Shown: positions 6,503-14,414 of the stretch, in pieces
How the letters are laid out: each line of letters starts with the position of its first letter
How positions within the stretch are numbered: position 1 is the first letter of the stretch
Origin: Clostridiales bacterium oral taxon 876 str. F0540
GTDB taxonomy: Bacteria > Bacillota > Clostridia > Clostridiales > Clostridiaceae
DNA length: 24,583 nucleotides
Reading direction: 5' to 3'
NCBI GenBank assembly: GCA_000466585.1
Contig: KE993473.1
Span: 282,866-307,448 of the forward strand
Program-made: the position numbers and the translations under genes
The notes under the pieces: model-generated
Databases searched by the model: none
What the model saw: only the letters and a program-made list of their open reading frames with translations
What the model was told of the DNA's origin: nothing

Positions 6503-7357
6503 ATGAACAGAAAAGTAAAAATAACAGTTATATCTTGTTTTATATTTGTCGCTGTATCCTGTATTACAGTGGTTGCAAATAAAAAAATTGTAAGTGCTGA
6601 AAAAAATGATATAGATTTAGCAAAAAAGGTTATTACTGATTTTAATCCTAATTCCAAAAATAATATAAAAAAAATACGTGAAAAAGTTCAAAATAATAAA
6701 AAGATATATGAGATGGAGGATAATATCTATTTCTACGATATTAACCCTGATGGAGAGATAAAAACAATAACCAAAAAACCAAATATGAAGACCATTAATA
6801 CAAAAATCTCAAAAATTGAGGCTCAGCAAAAATCATTAGATATATTTCATAAGTTAACCAAAAAAAATGAATCCAATTACACTGTGGATACAAACGAAAA
6901 AACCCTTGATAATAACAGTATATATACAATCAGATATATTGAAAAAAATGAAAAAAATCAACTTACAGGCAATTTTATAATTATTGATTTATTTCCAGAT
7001 GGAGAGTTACAAAATGCTGTAATAAAGAATGAAGATACAAGCGCTTTAAATGAAGCTACAAAAGTAAGCGAAGATCAAGCAAAAGAAATCATAGCAGACT
7101 ATGTTAAAAATCATAAGGTACTAAGTAAATTTGCTAATACCAATAATATAACTGGCTATGAAGTAACTCAAACCTTGTTTCGCGGAGTCAATTGCTGGAT
7201 GGTAAAAGTAAATATCAATGATCCTGAATTTCTAAATTCCCCTCTTAACTATTATATCGATGCAAACACTGGAAAAATGATAATGAATACCGAACCTCAA
7301 AAACCAGGTTTTGATCCCAATCCAGACATTATAAAATTTTTAGAAGACCATAAATAG
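6503..7357 (+). CDS. Secreted PepSY-like (YcdB/YcdC-like) protein
   Basis: 284-residue exported protein. It has a basic N-terminus MNRKVK, a hydrophobic core (about 7-25) and a likely signal peptidase I site after IVSA (about 32). Alternatively VAVSC could be read as a weak lipobox. The mature part is very Lys/Asn-rich and appears to contain two PepSY-type halves. The first runs from about 80 to 150. The second, from about 190 to 265, has SEDQAKEIIADYV, a Trp-containing strand WMVKVNI and the typical ending YYIDANTGKMI. PepSY domains often modulate secreted peptidases or sit in the cell envelope. A caspase-like peptidase remnant lies immediately upstream, so this may be the surviving partner of a lost peptidase. 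The ATG has a strong TAGGAGGT site. Confidence 0.75.
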   Translation: MNRKVKITVISCFIFVAVSCITVVANKKIVSAEKNDIDLAKKVITDFNPNSKNNIKKIREKVQNNKKIYEMEDNIYFYDINPDGEIKTITKKPNMKTINTKISKIEAQQKSLDIFHKLTKKNESNYTVDTNEKTLDNNSIYTIRYIEKNEKNQLTGNFIIIDLFPDGELQNAVIKNEDTSALNEATKVSEDQAKEIIADYVKNHKVLSKFANTNNITGYEVTQTLFRGVNCWMVKVNINDPEFLNSPLNYYIDANTGKMIMNTEPQKPGFDPNPDIIKFLEDHK

Positions 7358-7373
7358 AAAATGAAGATATACT

Positions 7374-7445
7374 TTGTATAATATAAATTTAGTTTAGTGA
7401 GACCTTTGTAATGACTAGCACTAAGTTTATATTATACAATTTTTA
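7374..7445 (+). terminator. Long AT-rich inverted repeat, probable terminator of the PepSY-like gene
   Basis: TTGTATAATATAAATTTAGT (7374-7393) faces ACTAAGTTTATATTATACAA (7420-7439). Nineteen of the 20 pairs are Watson-Crick and the other is a G-U-type position. The loop is 26 bases and a TTTTT tract follows. The stem is unusually long and GC-poor for a simple terminator, so a small palindromic element is an alternative reading. Confidence 0.65.
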
Positions 7446-7483
7446 TTGATATTATCATAATTTTTGTATATCTTAATATTAAG

Positions 7484-8665
7484 CTACCCTATTTCTAAAA
7501 ATTCATCCTCGGAATCTTTCAATACATCTAAAAATAAATCTACCAGTTCCGAGTTAAACTGCCTTCCCTTTTCTTCTGTTAAAATTTGCACAGCTCTCTC
7601 ATATCCTAAGCTTTTTCTATAAACTCTATTTGAAGTCATGGCATCAAAGGCATCTGCTATTGCAATAATCTGTGCTCCTAAAGGAATCTCATCTTCCTTT
7701 ATTCCTTCCGGGTATCCCCTTCCATCCCATCTTTCATGATGATATTTTATGATATTGCTAATCTTTTTATAGCCATGTATTTTTCCAACTACACTAGCTC
7801 CAATAACAGGGTGTTTTTTCATTGCTTCATATTCTTCATCAGTAAGTTTGTCTGGCTTTTTTAGTATGTTGTCAGATATCCCAATCTTGCCTATATCATG
7901 TATGGTTGCTGCTATCTTAATATTCTCCTTTTGCTTATCATCAATCTCTATAGCTTCACATATTTTAGAAGTATACTTAAGTACATTTGAAGAATGTCGT
8001 CCGGTATAGGTATCCTTTGCATCAATAGATTCTGCTAAAGCTTCTATTGTTGACAAAAATGTAGATTCTATCTCATCTTTTAATTCAACTTCTTTAGTTA
8101 CATCGTGAACATGAATAATCACCTTTGAAACCTTATTTTTATTAATTACCGCATCAATATATATATTGAAAACCCTGTTCTGCTTAGTTGCATTTGTTAC
8201 ATAATCTAAACCAAATATTACACTGCTTTTTCCGGCAAGTGCATCTACTATATTTCTATATACAAAATTATTTTTTATTGAATCAATGTTAAGTATATTC
8301 TGCCCTATGGTATCATTTGAACCAAGTATCTTTGTTATGGATGGATTTAAATATTCAATTATTCCTCTATTGTTTAGTATTATAAGTCCGCTAGGAGTAT
8401 TTTTTATAATTAAATCATTCAGTTTTTCACCATTTTGGTACATTCCCAGTAAATGCTCTTCTTCTAAGTACAAATTTTTCATTATAACTGCTAAAATTAT
8501 GTTGCTTATTATATAAAGTAACAACTCAGCAGAAGACAATATTGTATAGCTCTTATTATTGCCTTTTAACAGATTCCAAACAAATTGATAAATGAGTAGA
8601 ATCGATAAGGGCACATTAAAGAAAGAGCTAAATAGGAGCATTCTTTTAATGGACTTTTTATTCAT
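7484..8665 (-). CDS. Membrane-bound PAS/HD-GYP cyclic-di-GMP phosphodiesterase
   Basis: 393-residue signalling protein. Two N-terminal membrane helices (about 9-31 and 41-62) are followed by a PAS sensor domain (about 82-195, with PSGLIILNNRGIIEYLNPS) and an HD-GYP domain (about 200-385). The HD-GYP core is intact: HSSNVLKYT at about 224, HDIGK (256-260), HPVIG (285-289), HHERWDGRGYP (309-319) and DAFDAMTSNRVYR (338-350). HD-GYP enzymes hydrolyse c-di-GMP to pGpG or GMP with a two- or three-iron centre. The PAS ligand is unknown. The ATG follows a GGAGG site. The gene stands alone, convergent with the PepSY-like gene. A diguanylate cyclase is encoded about 6 kb away. A truncated paralogue lies at 5815-6028. 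Confidence 0.92.
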   Translation of the reverse strand: MNKKSIKRMLLFSSFFNVPLSILLIYQFVWNLLKGNNKSYTILSSAELLLYIISNIILAVIMKNLYLEEEHLLGMYQNGEKLNDLIIKNTPSGLIILNNRGIIEYLNPSITKILGSNDTIGQNILNIDSIKNNFVYRNIVDALAGKSSVIFGLDYVTNATKQNRVFNIYIDAVINKNKVSKVIIHVHDVTKEVELKDEIESTFLSTIEALAESIDAKDTYTGRHSSNVLKYTSKICEAIEIDDKQKENIKIAATIHDIGKIGISDNILKKPDKLTDEEYEAMKKHPVIGASVVGKIHGYKKISNIIKYHHERWDGRGYPEGIKEDEIPLGAQIIAIADAFDAMTSNRVYRKSLGYERAVQILTEEKGRQFNSELVDLFLDVLKDSEDEFLEIG

Positions 8666-8891
8666 ATTTTATAATCCTCCAAATTAACAAGACACATTTT
8701 ATTTTTTGACTTTAGTTGACAAATTATGCCTGCATTTTACATATTAATTGTTTTTTATACATAAATCAATATTTTTTACAGATAATTCATTCGACATTAA
8801 ATAAATATTATGTTTTGTATATACTAATCTATTTTTGTTAAAATTAAATATATAAAAATAGTTGTATTAATATTTAATTAGGAGATTGAAA

Positions 8892-9842
8892 ATGGTCAAT
8901 AATAAACCGACTATAGTAATAAGCAAATGTTTAGGTTTTGCAAAATGCAGATATAATGGCGATACCATACCTGATAAGTTTGTCAAAGAATTAAGTAACT
9001 ATGTTAATTATATAACAGTATGTCCGGAAGTAGGCATCGGACTTCCTATCCCAAGGGAGACTATTAGACTTGTACTCGAGGATGATGAGATAAAGCTTTT
9101 TCAGCCTTCTACGGGCAGAGAACTTACTAAAGACATGCTTAAATTTTCAGAGGAATTTTTATCAAAGCTTCCTGAAATAGATGGTTTTATTTTAAAGGGA
9201 CGCTCACCTTCCTGCGGAACTAAAGATGTTAAAATATACCTTGGAAAACAAAAAGCTGTTGGTTCCACAAAGGGAGCGGGGATATTTGCAAGAGCTGTTA
9301 AGGATAAGTTTCCATCTAAAGCTATTGAAGAAGAAGGGCGGCTTACTAACTTCAAAATAAGAGAGCATTTTTTAACTAAGCTTTTCACCTTCTTTTCGCT
9401 TAGACAAATTAAAACCCCTGCAGACTTAGTCAAATTTCAAAGCGATAATAAATATCTTTTAATGGCCTATAATCAAAAGGAACAAAAAATACTCGGAAGA
9501 ATAATTGCAAATCATGATAAAAAAGATTTTCAAAAAATAATGAAAGAGTACGAGGAGCATCTAGCCTTAGCTTTTGCCAGAGCACCTAGATACACAAGCA
9601 TAATAAATGCTCTTCAACATATTTTCGGCTACTTTTCTGACAAACTTTCAGCTAAGGAAAGAACTTTTTTCCTAGAAACGCTTGAAAGCTATAGAGAAAA
9701 TAAAATACCATTAAGTGTACTTATTCATCTTTTAAAAGGTTATGCGATTGAATATCAACAGGAGTACATCTTAAGACAAACTATACTTTCTCCTTATCCG
9801 GAAGGTTTGGTTAATTTAAGAGACTCAGGTAACGTGGATTAA
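8892..9842 (+). CDS. DUF523-DUF1722 fusion protein (TudS-like iron-sulfur domain + YbgA domain)
   Basis: 316-residue cytosolic protein made of two known domains. Residues about 8-150 are DUF523, the family of the thiouracil desulfurase TudS, with the conserved cysteines C13, C19, C44 (VCPEVGIGLP) and C108 (GRSPSCGT). Three such cysteines hold the [4Fe-4S] cluster in TudS. Residues about 175-300 are DUF1722 (YbgA-like), here LVKFQSDNKYLLMAYNQKE through the helical C-terminus. Fusions of the two are common in anaerobes, but the substrate of the fused form is not established. An upstream TTG at 8886 is only one base from the GGAG site, so the ATG at 8892 is the better start. The gene is monocistronic. 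Confidence 0.88.
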   Translation: MVNNKPTIVISKCLGFAKCRYNGDTIPDKFVKELSNYVNYITVCPEVGIGLPIPRETIRLVLEDDEIKLFQPSTGRELTKDMLKFSEEFLSKLPEIDGFILKGRSPSCGTKDVKIYLGKQKAVGSTKGAGIFARAVKDKFPSKAIEEEGRLTNFKIREHFLTKLFTFFSLRQIKTPADLVKFQSDNKYLLMAYNQKEQKILGRIIANHDKKDFQKIMKEYEEHLALAFARAPRYTSIINALQHIFGYFSDKLSAKERTFFLETLESYRENKIPLSVLIHLLKGYAIEYQQEYILRQTILSPYPEGLVNLRDSGNVD

Positions 9843-9874
9843 TATTAATAAGATATATAATTATAGGCTAAAAC

Positions 9875-9930
9875 AGCATAAATCTATTGCGGCATAATTT
9901 AAATATCCAGTATAGATTTATGCTATTTTT
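9875..9930 (+). terminator. Terminator of the DUF523-DUF1722 gene
   Basis: AGCATAAATCTAT (9875-9887) pairs perfectly with ATAGATTTATGCT (9912-9924), followed by ATTTTTAT. The loop is 24 bases, longer than usual. It lies between convergent genes. Confidence 0.75.
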
Positions 9931-9960
9931 ATAAAAAATCACTGTATTCTAAATCTCACA

Positions 9961-10854
9961 TTATATATAAAGCCTAGTTCCAATCCTTCTATCATAATCA
10001 GACCAACTTCCGGGTTCCAATCCATCTTTTACCTGTCCAACTTTATTCATGGTAGCATCTATGAAATCGGCATAATGAACTATAAAAGCTTCTTCAGTAT
10101 TTGGAGTTTTGGGAGATCCATATTCTACTTTTCCATGATGTTGAACTACGCAGCCTCTAATACGATTTTTAAAATCCTGTGAATAAATTTCCCCTCCGGA
10201 ATTAAAGGCTTCTTCCAGCATCGTTATTCCTATTACAATATGTCCTTCCATTTCTCCCCTCATAGATACAGAGAAGGGACCTTCAACATTATACTCTACA
10301 GTTTTTCCTATATCGTGAAGCTTTGCTGCAAGTATTGCTATATCCTTATGGAGGCAATCATATCTATATGCCATTGATTTGGTCATATACATTACATTCA
10401 GAGTATGTTCTGCCAAACCACCAATATAATTATGATGCTGATTAAGACCTCCTATTCCTCTTTTAAAACTTTCTACAAAGTCCTTGTTGTTAAAAAAATA
10501 GTCATTTAAAGTTCTACATTCTTCACTTTGAAATTCTTCCTCAGACATTTTTTGAATTTCTTCCATTATTTCATCTATAGGTTTGCTTATTGCCGGAAGG
10601 AAATCATCTATGTCGTAGTTGCTTTTCTTTTTATATTCTTTTACTTGAAAACCATTGGCATTTGATGCCTTTATATATATAACATCCCCAACCTTAAGGT
10701 TATCAGGATTTTGTATAAAGACCTTAACATCTCCTGTTTTATCTCCTATATAAGCTTCTAATCGCTTACCTTCATTGCATAGTTTTTTCATTATCATAAA
10801 GCTGCCTTCTATATAATCATCACTCTTAATATCTTTAACGAAGTTTCCTTTCAT
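9961..10854 (-). CDS. yhaM: YhaM-type 3'-5' exoribonuclease
   Basis: 297-residue cytosolic enzyme of the YhaM family, a manganese-dependent 3'-to-5' exonuclease acting on RNA and single-stranded DNA. The N-terminal OB fold spans about 14-75 (AYIGDKTGDVKVFIQNPDNL, VGDVIYIKA). The HD domain spans about 140-275 and shows HNYIGGLAEHT (141-151), LHDIGKT (H180 and D181), GH (204-205), HH (239-240) and ADFIDA (D263). Length and domain order match the B. subtilis protein. The ATG has a GTGAGGAA site. It is monocistronic and convergent with the DUF523 gene, with about 240 bases of AT-rich leader upstream. It is not a c-di-GMP enzyme despite its HD motif. Confidence 0.93.
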   Translation of the reverse strand: MKGNFVKDIKSDDYIEGSFMIMKKLCNEGKRLEAYIGDKTGDVKVFIQNPDNLKVGDVIYIKASNANGFQVKEYKKKSNYDIDDFLPAISKPIDEIMEEIQKMSEEEFQSEECRTLNDYFFNNKDFVESFKRGIGGLNQHHNYIGGLAEHTLNVMYMTKSMAYRYDCLHKDIAILAAKLHDIGKTVEYNVEGPFSVSMRGEMEGHIVIGITMLEEAFNSGGEIYSQDFKNRIRGCVVQHHGKVEYGSPKTPNTEEAFIVHYADFIDATMNKVGQVKDGLEPGSWSDYDRRIGTRLYI

Positions 10855-11058
10855 TTCCTCACATCCTTCTGCAAAAATTCTGTGCTATAAATTATTTTTT
10901 TCTGTACCAAAATTTTTATTCTAAGTAATTTTTGTATTATCATAAAAAGGATTTTATTATTTTTTGTAGAAATATACTATGTAATGCTTTTCACAGCATA
11001 GATTATAATATACACAAATTTGTAGGCCAGCATAAAAATACTGTCTGTGCCAAAAATG

Positions 11059-11074
11059 TGCAATTTATATTGCA
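11059..11074. promoter_or_regulatory. Small palindrome just upstream of the gene at 11096
   Basis: TGCAAT-TTAT-ATTGCA is a perfect 6-bp inverted repeat immediately before the ribosome binding site GGGGGAG. It could be an operator or a small leader hairpin. No regulator can be named, and chance is possible in such AT-rich DNA. Confidence 0.25.
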
Positions 11075-11095
11075 TAAAAATAGGGGGAGATAATT

Positions 11096-11551
11096 ATGAC
11101 TATCAAAAGTGTAAGAGAAATCAGCTATTTCCAAAGCCTAAGAGATAGGGAAGTCAGAATTACCTTTGGAGAGTCACTTAATTTCATCAGCTATGTCATA
11201 GGCATTGCTAAAGAAGAAATGGAAAAAAGTAATTGCGATGAACTAACACACATGGAAAAAGATTGTATAACAAGCTTGCTAACCAAGCTAGAAAATCAAG
11301 TATCTAAAGAAACTGAGAAGGTGAACCTAACTTTCATAGAGGCGGTACATCTTCATAATATACTTGAGTATTTTGAAAATAACTATGATTTTTTCAAAGA
11401 ATACGTAGAAAACAAAAGTATTCCTCATCAGCTTGCAAACTTCATTCTTTTGCCTGCAAGCTACTACAGTACAATATTTACTATTAAAGACAAATTGGAA
11501 TATAAGCTTGGCTATTTAGCAGCTCATTCCTACAAGTATAATCATATGTAA
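11096..11551 (+). CDS. Hypothetical protein, predicted all-helical
   Basis: Not recognised. The 151-residue protein has no signal peptide, no membrane helix and no Cys cluster. It is rich in Glu, Lys, Leu and aromatic residues, with apparent long helices at about 24-45 (LNFISYVIGIAKEEMEK), 48-75 (a Glu/Lys heptad pattern) and 80-105 (TFIEAVHLHNILEYFENNYDFF). The C-terminal region is rich in Tyr. The ATG has a strong GGGGGAG site at good distance, so it is very likely expressed. It is monocistronic, convergent with the sulfurtransferase gene and shares a terminator with it. No function can be inferred from context. Confidence 0.8.
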   Translation: MTIKSVREISYFQSLRDREVRITFGESLNFISYVIGIAKEEMEKSNCDELTHMEKDCITSLLTKLENQVSKETEKVNLTFIEAVHLHNILEYFENNYDFFKEYVENKSIPHQLANFILLPASYYSTIFTIKDKLEYKLGYLAAHSYKYNHM

Positions 11552-11553
11552 AA

Positions 11554-11592
11554 AGAAGCTGCAGCTAGGTGATTTGCCTAACTGCAGCTTCT
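11554..11592. terminator. Shared terminator between convergent genes
   Basis: AGAAGCTGCAG (11554-11564) pairs with CTGCAGCTTCT (11582-11592). After one mismatch the stem continues as TAGG/CCTA around a 7-base loop. On the minus strand it ends in CTTCTTTTTAC, a good T tract for the sulfurtransferase gene. The plus-strand tract is interrupted and weaker. Confidence 0.85.
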
Positions 11593-11593
11593 C

Positions 11594-12427
11594 TTATTCT
11601 TCTCCTTTTGCAATTGGATTTTCATCGTAACTTATCCAATCGCTCCAGCTCCCTACATATAATTTAGGTTTAAAGCCTATTTCATCCATTGCAATAAAAT
11701 TTCCGCAACCATCAATCCCAGAACCGCACTGTAGAACTATTTCATTGTATTTTTTAAGCCCTTTAAAATGTTCTTCAAGCTCAGTCTCAGACTTGAATTC
11801 AAGACTTTCGTTAAGCACGTCCTTCCAATGATAATTCCTAGCACCGGGTATATGTCCTGCCTTCTTATCAATAGGCTCAATTTCACCCCTATACCTTTCA
11901 GGTGCTCTGGAATCCACTATTACAAAGCTATTATTGCTCATATTATTCTTAACTTCAAACACATCTGTTATTACGTTGTTATTTAAATTTATATTAAATT
12001 CCCCCTGCTTTGCTGCTTTAATTTCTTTAGTAAGTTCATAACCTTCCTTTGTCCAGGCATTTATTCCTCCATTAAGGACATACACTTTATTATGACCTAA
12101 ATATTTAAGCATCCACCAAAGTCTTTCTGCTCCGGCTAAAGCACCTTCATCATAAGCAATCACTGTTTTATCATTGCTTATACCTACAGCTTCAAACTTA
12201 AGTTTTAAAACATTTAAATCCGGCAGAGGGCTTCTTCCCCCATGCTCTTTAACCTCGCCTGACAAATCTTTCTTAACATCTAAGAAGAAAGCATTTTTAA
12301 TATGTCCGTTCTCATAGCATCTTTTCCCATAATCTTTATCATATAAATCTGCCCTGCAATCTATCACTATAAGATTATCATCATCAATATGCTCATTAAG
12401 CCATTTTGGTTTTACAAAATTACTCAT
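11594..12427 (-). CDS. Two-domain sulfurtransferase (thiosulfate/3-mercaptopyruvate type rhodanese)
   Basis: 277-residue cytosolic enzyme with tandem rhodanese domains that transfers sulfane sulfur to an acceptor such as cyanide or a thiol. The N-terminal domain (about 8-130) carries the CH2A-like motifs VIDCRADLYD and GHIKNAFFLD but no catalytic Cys, as usual. The C-terminal domain (about 150-270) has VDSRAPERYRGE, AGHIPGARNYHW and the active loop QCGSGIDGC with C234 as nucleophile. A second Cys, C241, lies on the same loop. The ending YVGSWSDWI is typical of this family. The first motif letters (CGSG) fit thiosulfate- and mercaptopyruvate-type enzymes, but substrate cannot be fixed. The ATG at 12427 lies 7 bases after AAGGAGA. 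A GTG at 12433 is too close to it. Confidence 0.9.
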   Translation of the reverse strand: MSNFVKPKWLNEHIDDDNLIVIDCRADLYDKDYGKRCYENGHIKNAFFLDVKKDLSGEVKEHGGRSPLPDLNVLKLKFEAVGISNDKTVIAYDEGALAGAERLWWMLKYLGHNKVYVLNGGINAWTKEGYELTKEIKAAKQGEFNINLNNNVITDVFEVKNNMSNNSFVIVDSRAPERYRGEIEPIDKKAGHIPGARNYHWKDVLNESLEFKSETELEEHFKGLKKYNEIVLQCGSGIDGCGNFIAMDEIGFKPKLYVGSWSDWISYDENPIAKGEE

Positions 12428-12510
12428 AGGCACTCTCCTTTTAAATTTATTACCTTAATACTTATAATATAATATATTTAAGTAAATATTCATATGTCTT
12501 ATAAATAGAA

Positions 12511-12533
12511 AAGTGCTGTTTTTAACAGCACTT
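12511..12533 (-). terminator. Terminator of the chemotaxis receptor gene
   Basis: AAGTGCTGTT (12511-12520) pairs with AACAGCACTT (12524-12533) around a 3-base loop. On the minus strand a TTTTCTATTT tract follows, just after the stop of the gene ending at 12539. Confidence 0.88.
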
Positions 12534-12538
12534 CATAC

Positions 12539-14248
12539 TTATATGGTAAATTTATCTATAGCTTCTTTTAAAGCTTTAGCACTTATATTGCTTATATCTA
12601 TATGTTCTTGAACTTCATTTACCTTCTCTACAATATCTGAAACCCTCTTCGCCATATCTTGAGTACCTTCAGCACCCACATTCACAGTGCTGGCAACACT
12701 ATCTATAGCCTTGATAATATCTCCGACCGATGCTTCCAGTTCTTCTGCTGTTTCATTTATATTTGTAACCAAGTTATCTACAAATACTGCATCGTTATTA
12801 TATAGTTCTCCGGTCTCAATCATTTCATCATAATCTTTACTTATACTTGAATCTATAAAATTCATTATTTTCTTGGAGCTATCTGATAGATTTTCTACAG
12901 ACATTATAACCTGAGCCGCAGCCTTTTGAATTTCAACTACAGCATTTTTTGAGTTCTCAGCTAAATTCCTTATTTCATCTGCAACTACTGCAAAGCCTTT
13001 GCCTGCTTCACCTGCTCTAGCCGCTTCAATAGCGGCATTTAATGCCAGAAGATTCGTCTGATCTGATATTTCAAGTATAGTATTTGAAAGCACGTTGATT
13101 TGCTCAACAGTTTTTGTCTTTTTTATTGCCTCTTCAAGCTTCTCTTTAGTTTCTTTATATATTTCCTTTGCGCTATAGCTGGATTTTAAAGCGCTATCCT
13201 TGAGGGTTTTAGCTCTACGGCTTATCTTTCTGGCTTCTTCAGCACCGCCTTGAGCTCTTTCTGCCAGGAATGTAACATTAGATTCTATATTATTTGAAGA
13301 AACACCTATTTCTTCTGCTGTGGCAGCAGTTTCCTCCATACCGGAGGTCAAATTTTCTATTGTATTTGATGTATCATCAACAATTGTCCTTAATGAAGAA
13401 AGTAATACAGAGACCTTTTCGGAAGCTTCCTCAACATTTTTAGAGCAGGAATTAACATCCGTCATTATTTCTTTTATGTTCTCAATAAATTGATTGACTC
13501 CTTGAGCTAAATCGCCTATTTCATCATTTGATTCTATATCTATTTTTTGAGTTAAATCTCCTCCGCTTTCAGCTAACACAACTAAACTTTTTCTTAACTT
13601 TCCAAGAGGTTTTGTAATAGAAACAATAATAGCTAGCCCAGCTACTATAGAAAATATTACTGCAGCGCCAATTATTCCTATTAATACAAATTGTGCTCTA
13701 TTAAACAGCTTATTTGCCTCATTGCTAGCTTCTGTAGCATGATCTCTGTTATACTTTACAAGCCTCATTAACTTATTTGATAAAACATCAAAGTTTAGTC
13801 TGGCTTCTCTTGAAGCAATAGCTTGAGGCTCTACTGTCTTAAGTTCCAGGCTTAGAGGCTTTATTCTTCCATATATCTCGTTCATGCTGTCTATATCAGC
13901 TTTAATTGAGTTAAACATAGTTCTATCTTCTTCGGTTTTTATAAGTTTTTCATATGCTGCCAAGTTAATCTTGATCTCCTCATTTATTCCGTCGATCTGT
14001 TTATCAACATCAGCCTTTTCTGATTTATAATTTAAGTTTATATGCTTATTTTCAGCAACTGAAAAGTTCGATATCAAAGTGTTTATAGAATGAGCATAAT
14101 CCATTCTTTGAAGCCATTCATTTGCAATAATCTTCGAGGAATTATTAACTGTATAAATCGTTTTAAGCGAATATAATCCAAGACCAACTAGAAGTAAAGT
14201 AATCAAGCTAAAAGCAAATACCAGCTTTCGTTTTATTGTAAGCTTCAT
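12539..14248 (-). CDS. Methyl-accepting chemotaxis protein
   Basis: 569-residue transmembrane chemoreceptor that would signal to CheA/CheW. TM1 is at about 9-29 and the extracytoplasmic sensor (about 30-185) looks like a four-helix bundle (4HB_MCP type). TM2 is at about 186-210 (FVLIGIIGAAVIFSIVAGLA), followed by HAMP (about 211-263, ITKPLGKLRK through DLTQKIDIESNDEIGDLA). The long signalling hairpin has its conserved tip at about 393-433 (EISDQTNLLALNAAIEAARA, then GEAGKGFAVVADEIRNLAEN). Glu/Gln-rich helical faces beside the tip are candidate methylation sites. There is no C-terminal CheR pentapeptide. The ligand is unknown. The gene is monocistronic with its own terminator, and no other chemotaxis gene is in view. 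Confidence 0.95.
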   Translation of the reverse strand: MKLTIKRKLVFAFSLITLLLVGLGLYSLKTIYTVNNSSKIIANEWLQRMDYAHSINTLISNFSVAENKHINLNYKSEKADVDKQIDGINEEIKINLAAYEKLIKTEEDRTMFNSIKADIDSMNEIYGRIKPLSLELKTVEPQAIASREARLNFDVLSNKLMRLVKYNRDHATEASNEANKLFNRAQFVLIGIIGAAVIFSIVAGLAIIVSITKPLGKLRKSLVVLAESGGDLTQKIDIESNDEIGDLAQGVNQFIENIKEIMTDVNSCSKNVEEASEKVSVLLSSLRTIVDDTSNTIENLTSGMEETAATAEEIGVSSNNIESNVTFLAERAQGGAEEARKISRRAKTLKDSALKSSYSAKEIYKETKEKLEEAIKKTKTVEQINVLSNTILEISDQTNLLALNAAIEAARAGEAGKGFAVVADEIRNLAENSKNAVVEIQKAAAQVIMSVENLSDSSKKIMNFIDSSISKDYDEMIETGELYNNDAVFVDNLVTNINETAEELEASVGDIIKAIDSVASTVNVGAEGTQDMAKRVSDIVEKVNEVQEHIDISNISAKALKEAIDKFTI

Positions 14249-14377
14249 TTTACGCCATCCCCTCTTTAAATCGTCAAAATATTGTATTTATTAATTTATT
14301 ATATCAAAATTTTCGCATTAGGTAAACGTTACCTGAATTACTGCTTTTGTTTAATTGCAAAATTTGCAATATTAAAA

Positions 14378-14412
14378 AACAGATTAATAAAGCATTGCTT
14401 TATTAATCTGTT
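14378..14412 (-). terminator. Terminator of the diguanylate cyclase gene
   Basis: AACAGATTAATAAAGC (14378-14393) pairs perfectly over 16 bp with GCTTTATTAATCTGTT (14397-14412) around a 3-base loop. On the minus strand the stem runs into TTTTTT (14377 downward), right after the stop at 14415. Confidence 0.92.
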
Positions 14413-14414
14413 AT

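Noticed and set aside
7374..7445. Insertion sequence or MITE with terminal inverted repeats
   Set aside because: No flanking target duplication was seen and there is no second copy in the window. Position and T tract make a terminator more likely.
9961..10854. The HD-domain protein as a c-di-GMP phosphodiesterase
   Set aside because: It lacks the GYP motif and has an N-terminal OB fold. Length and motifs match YhaM exoribonuclease.
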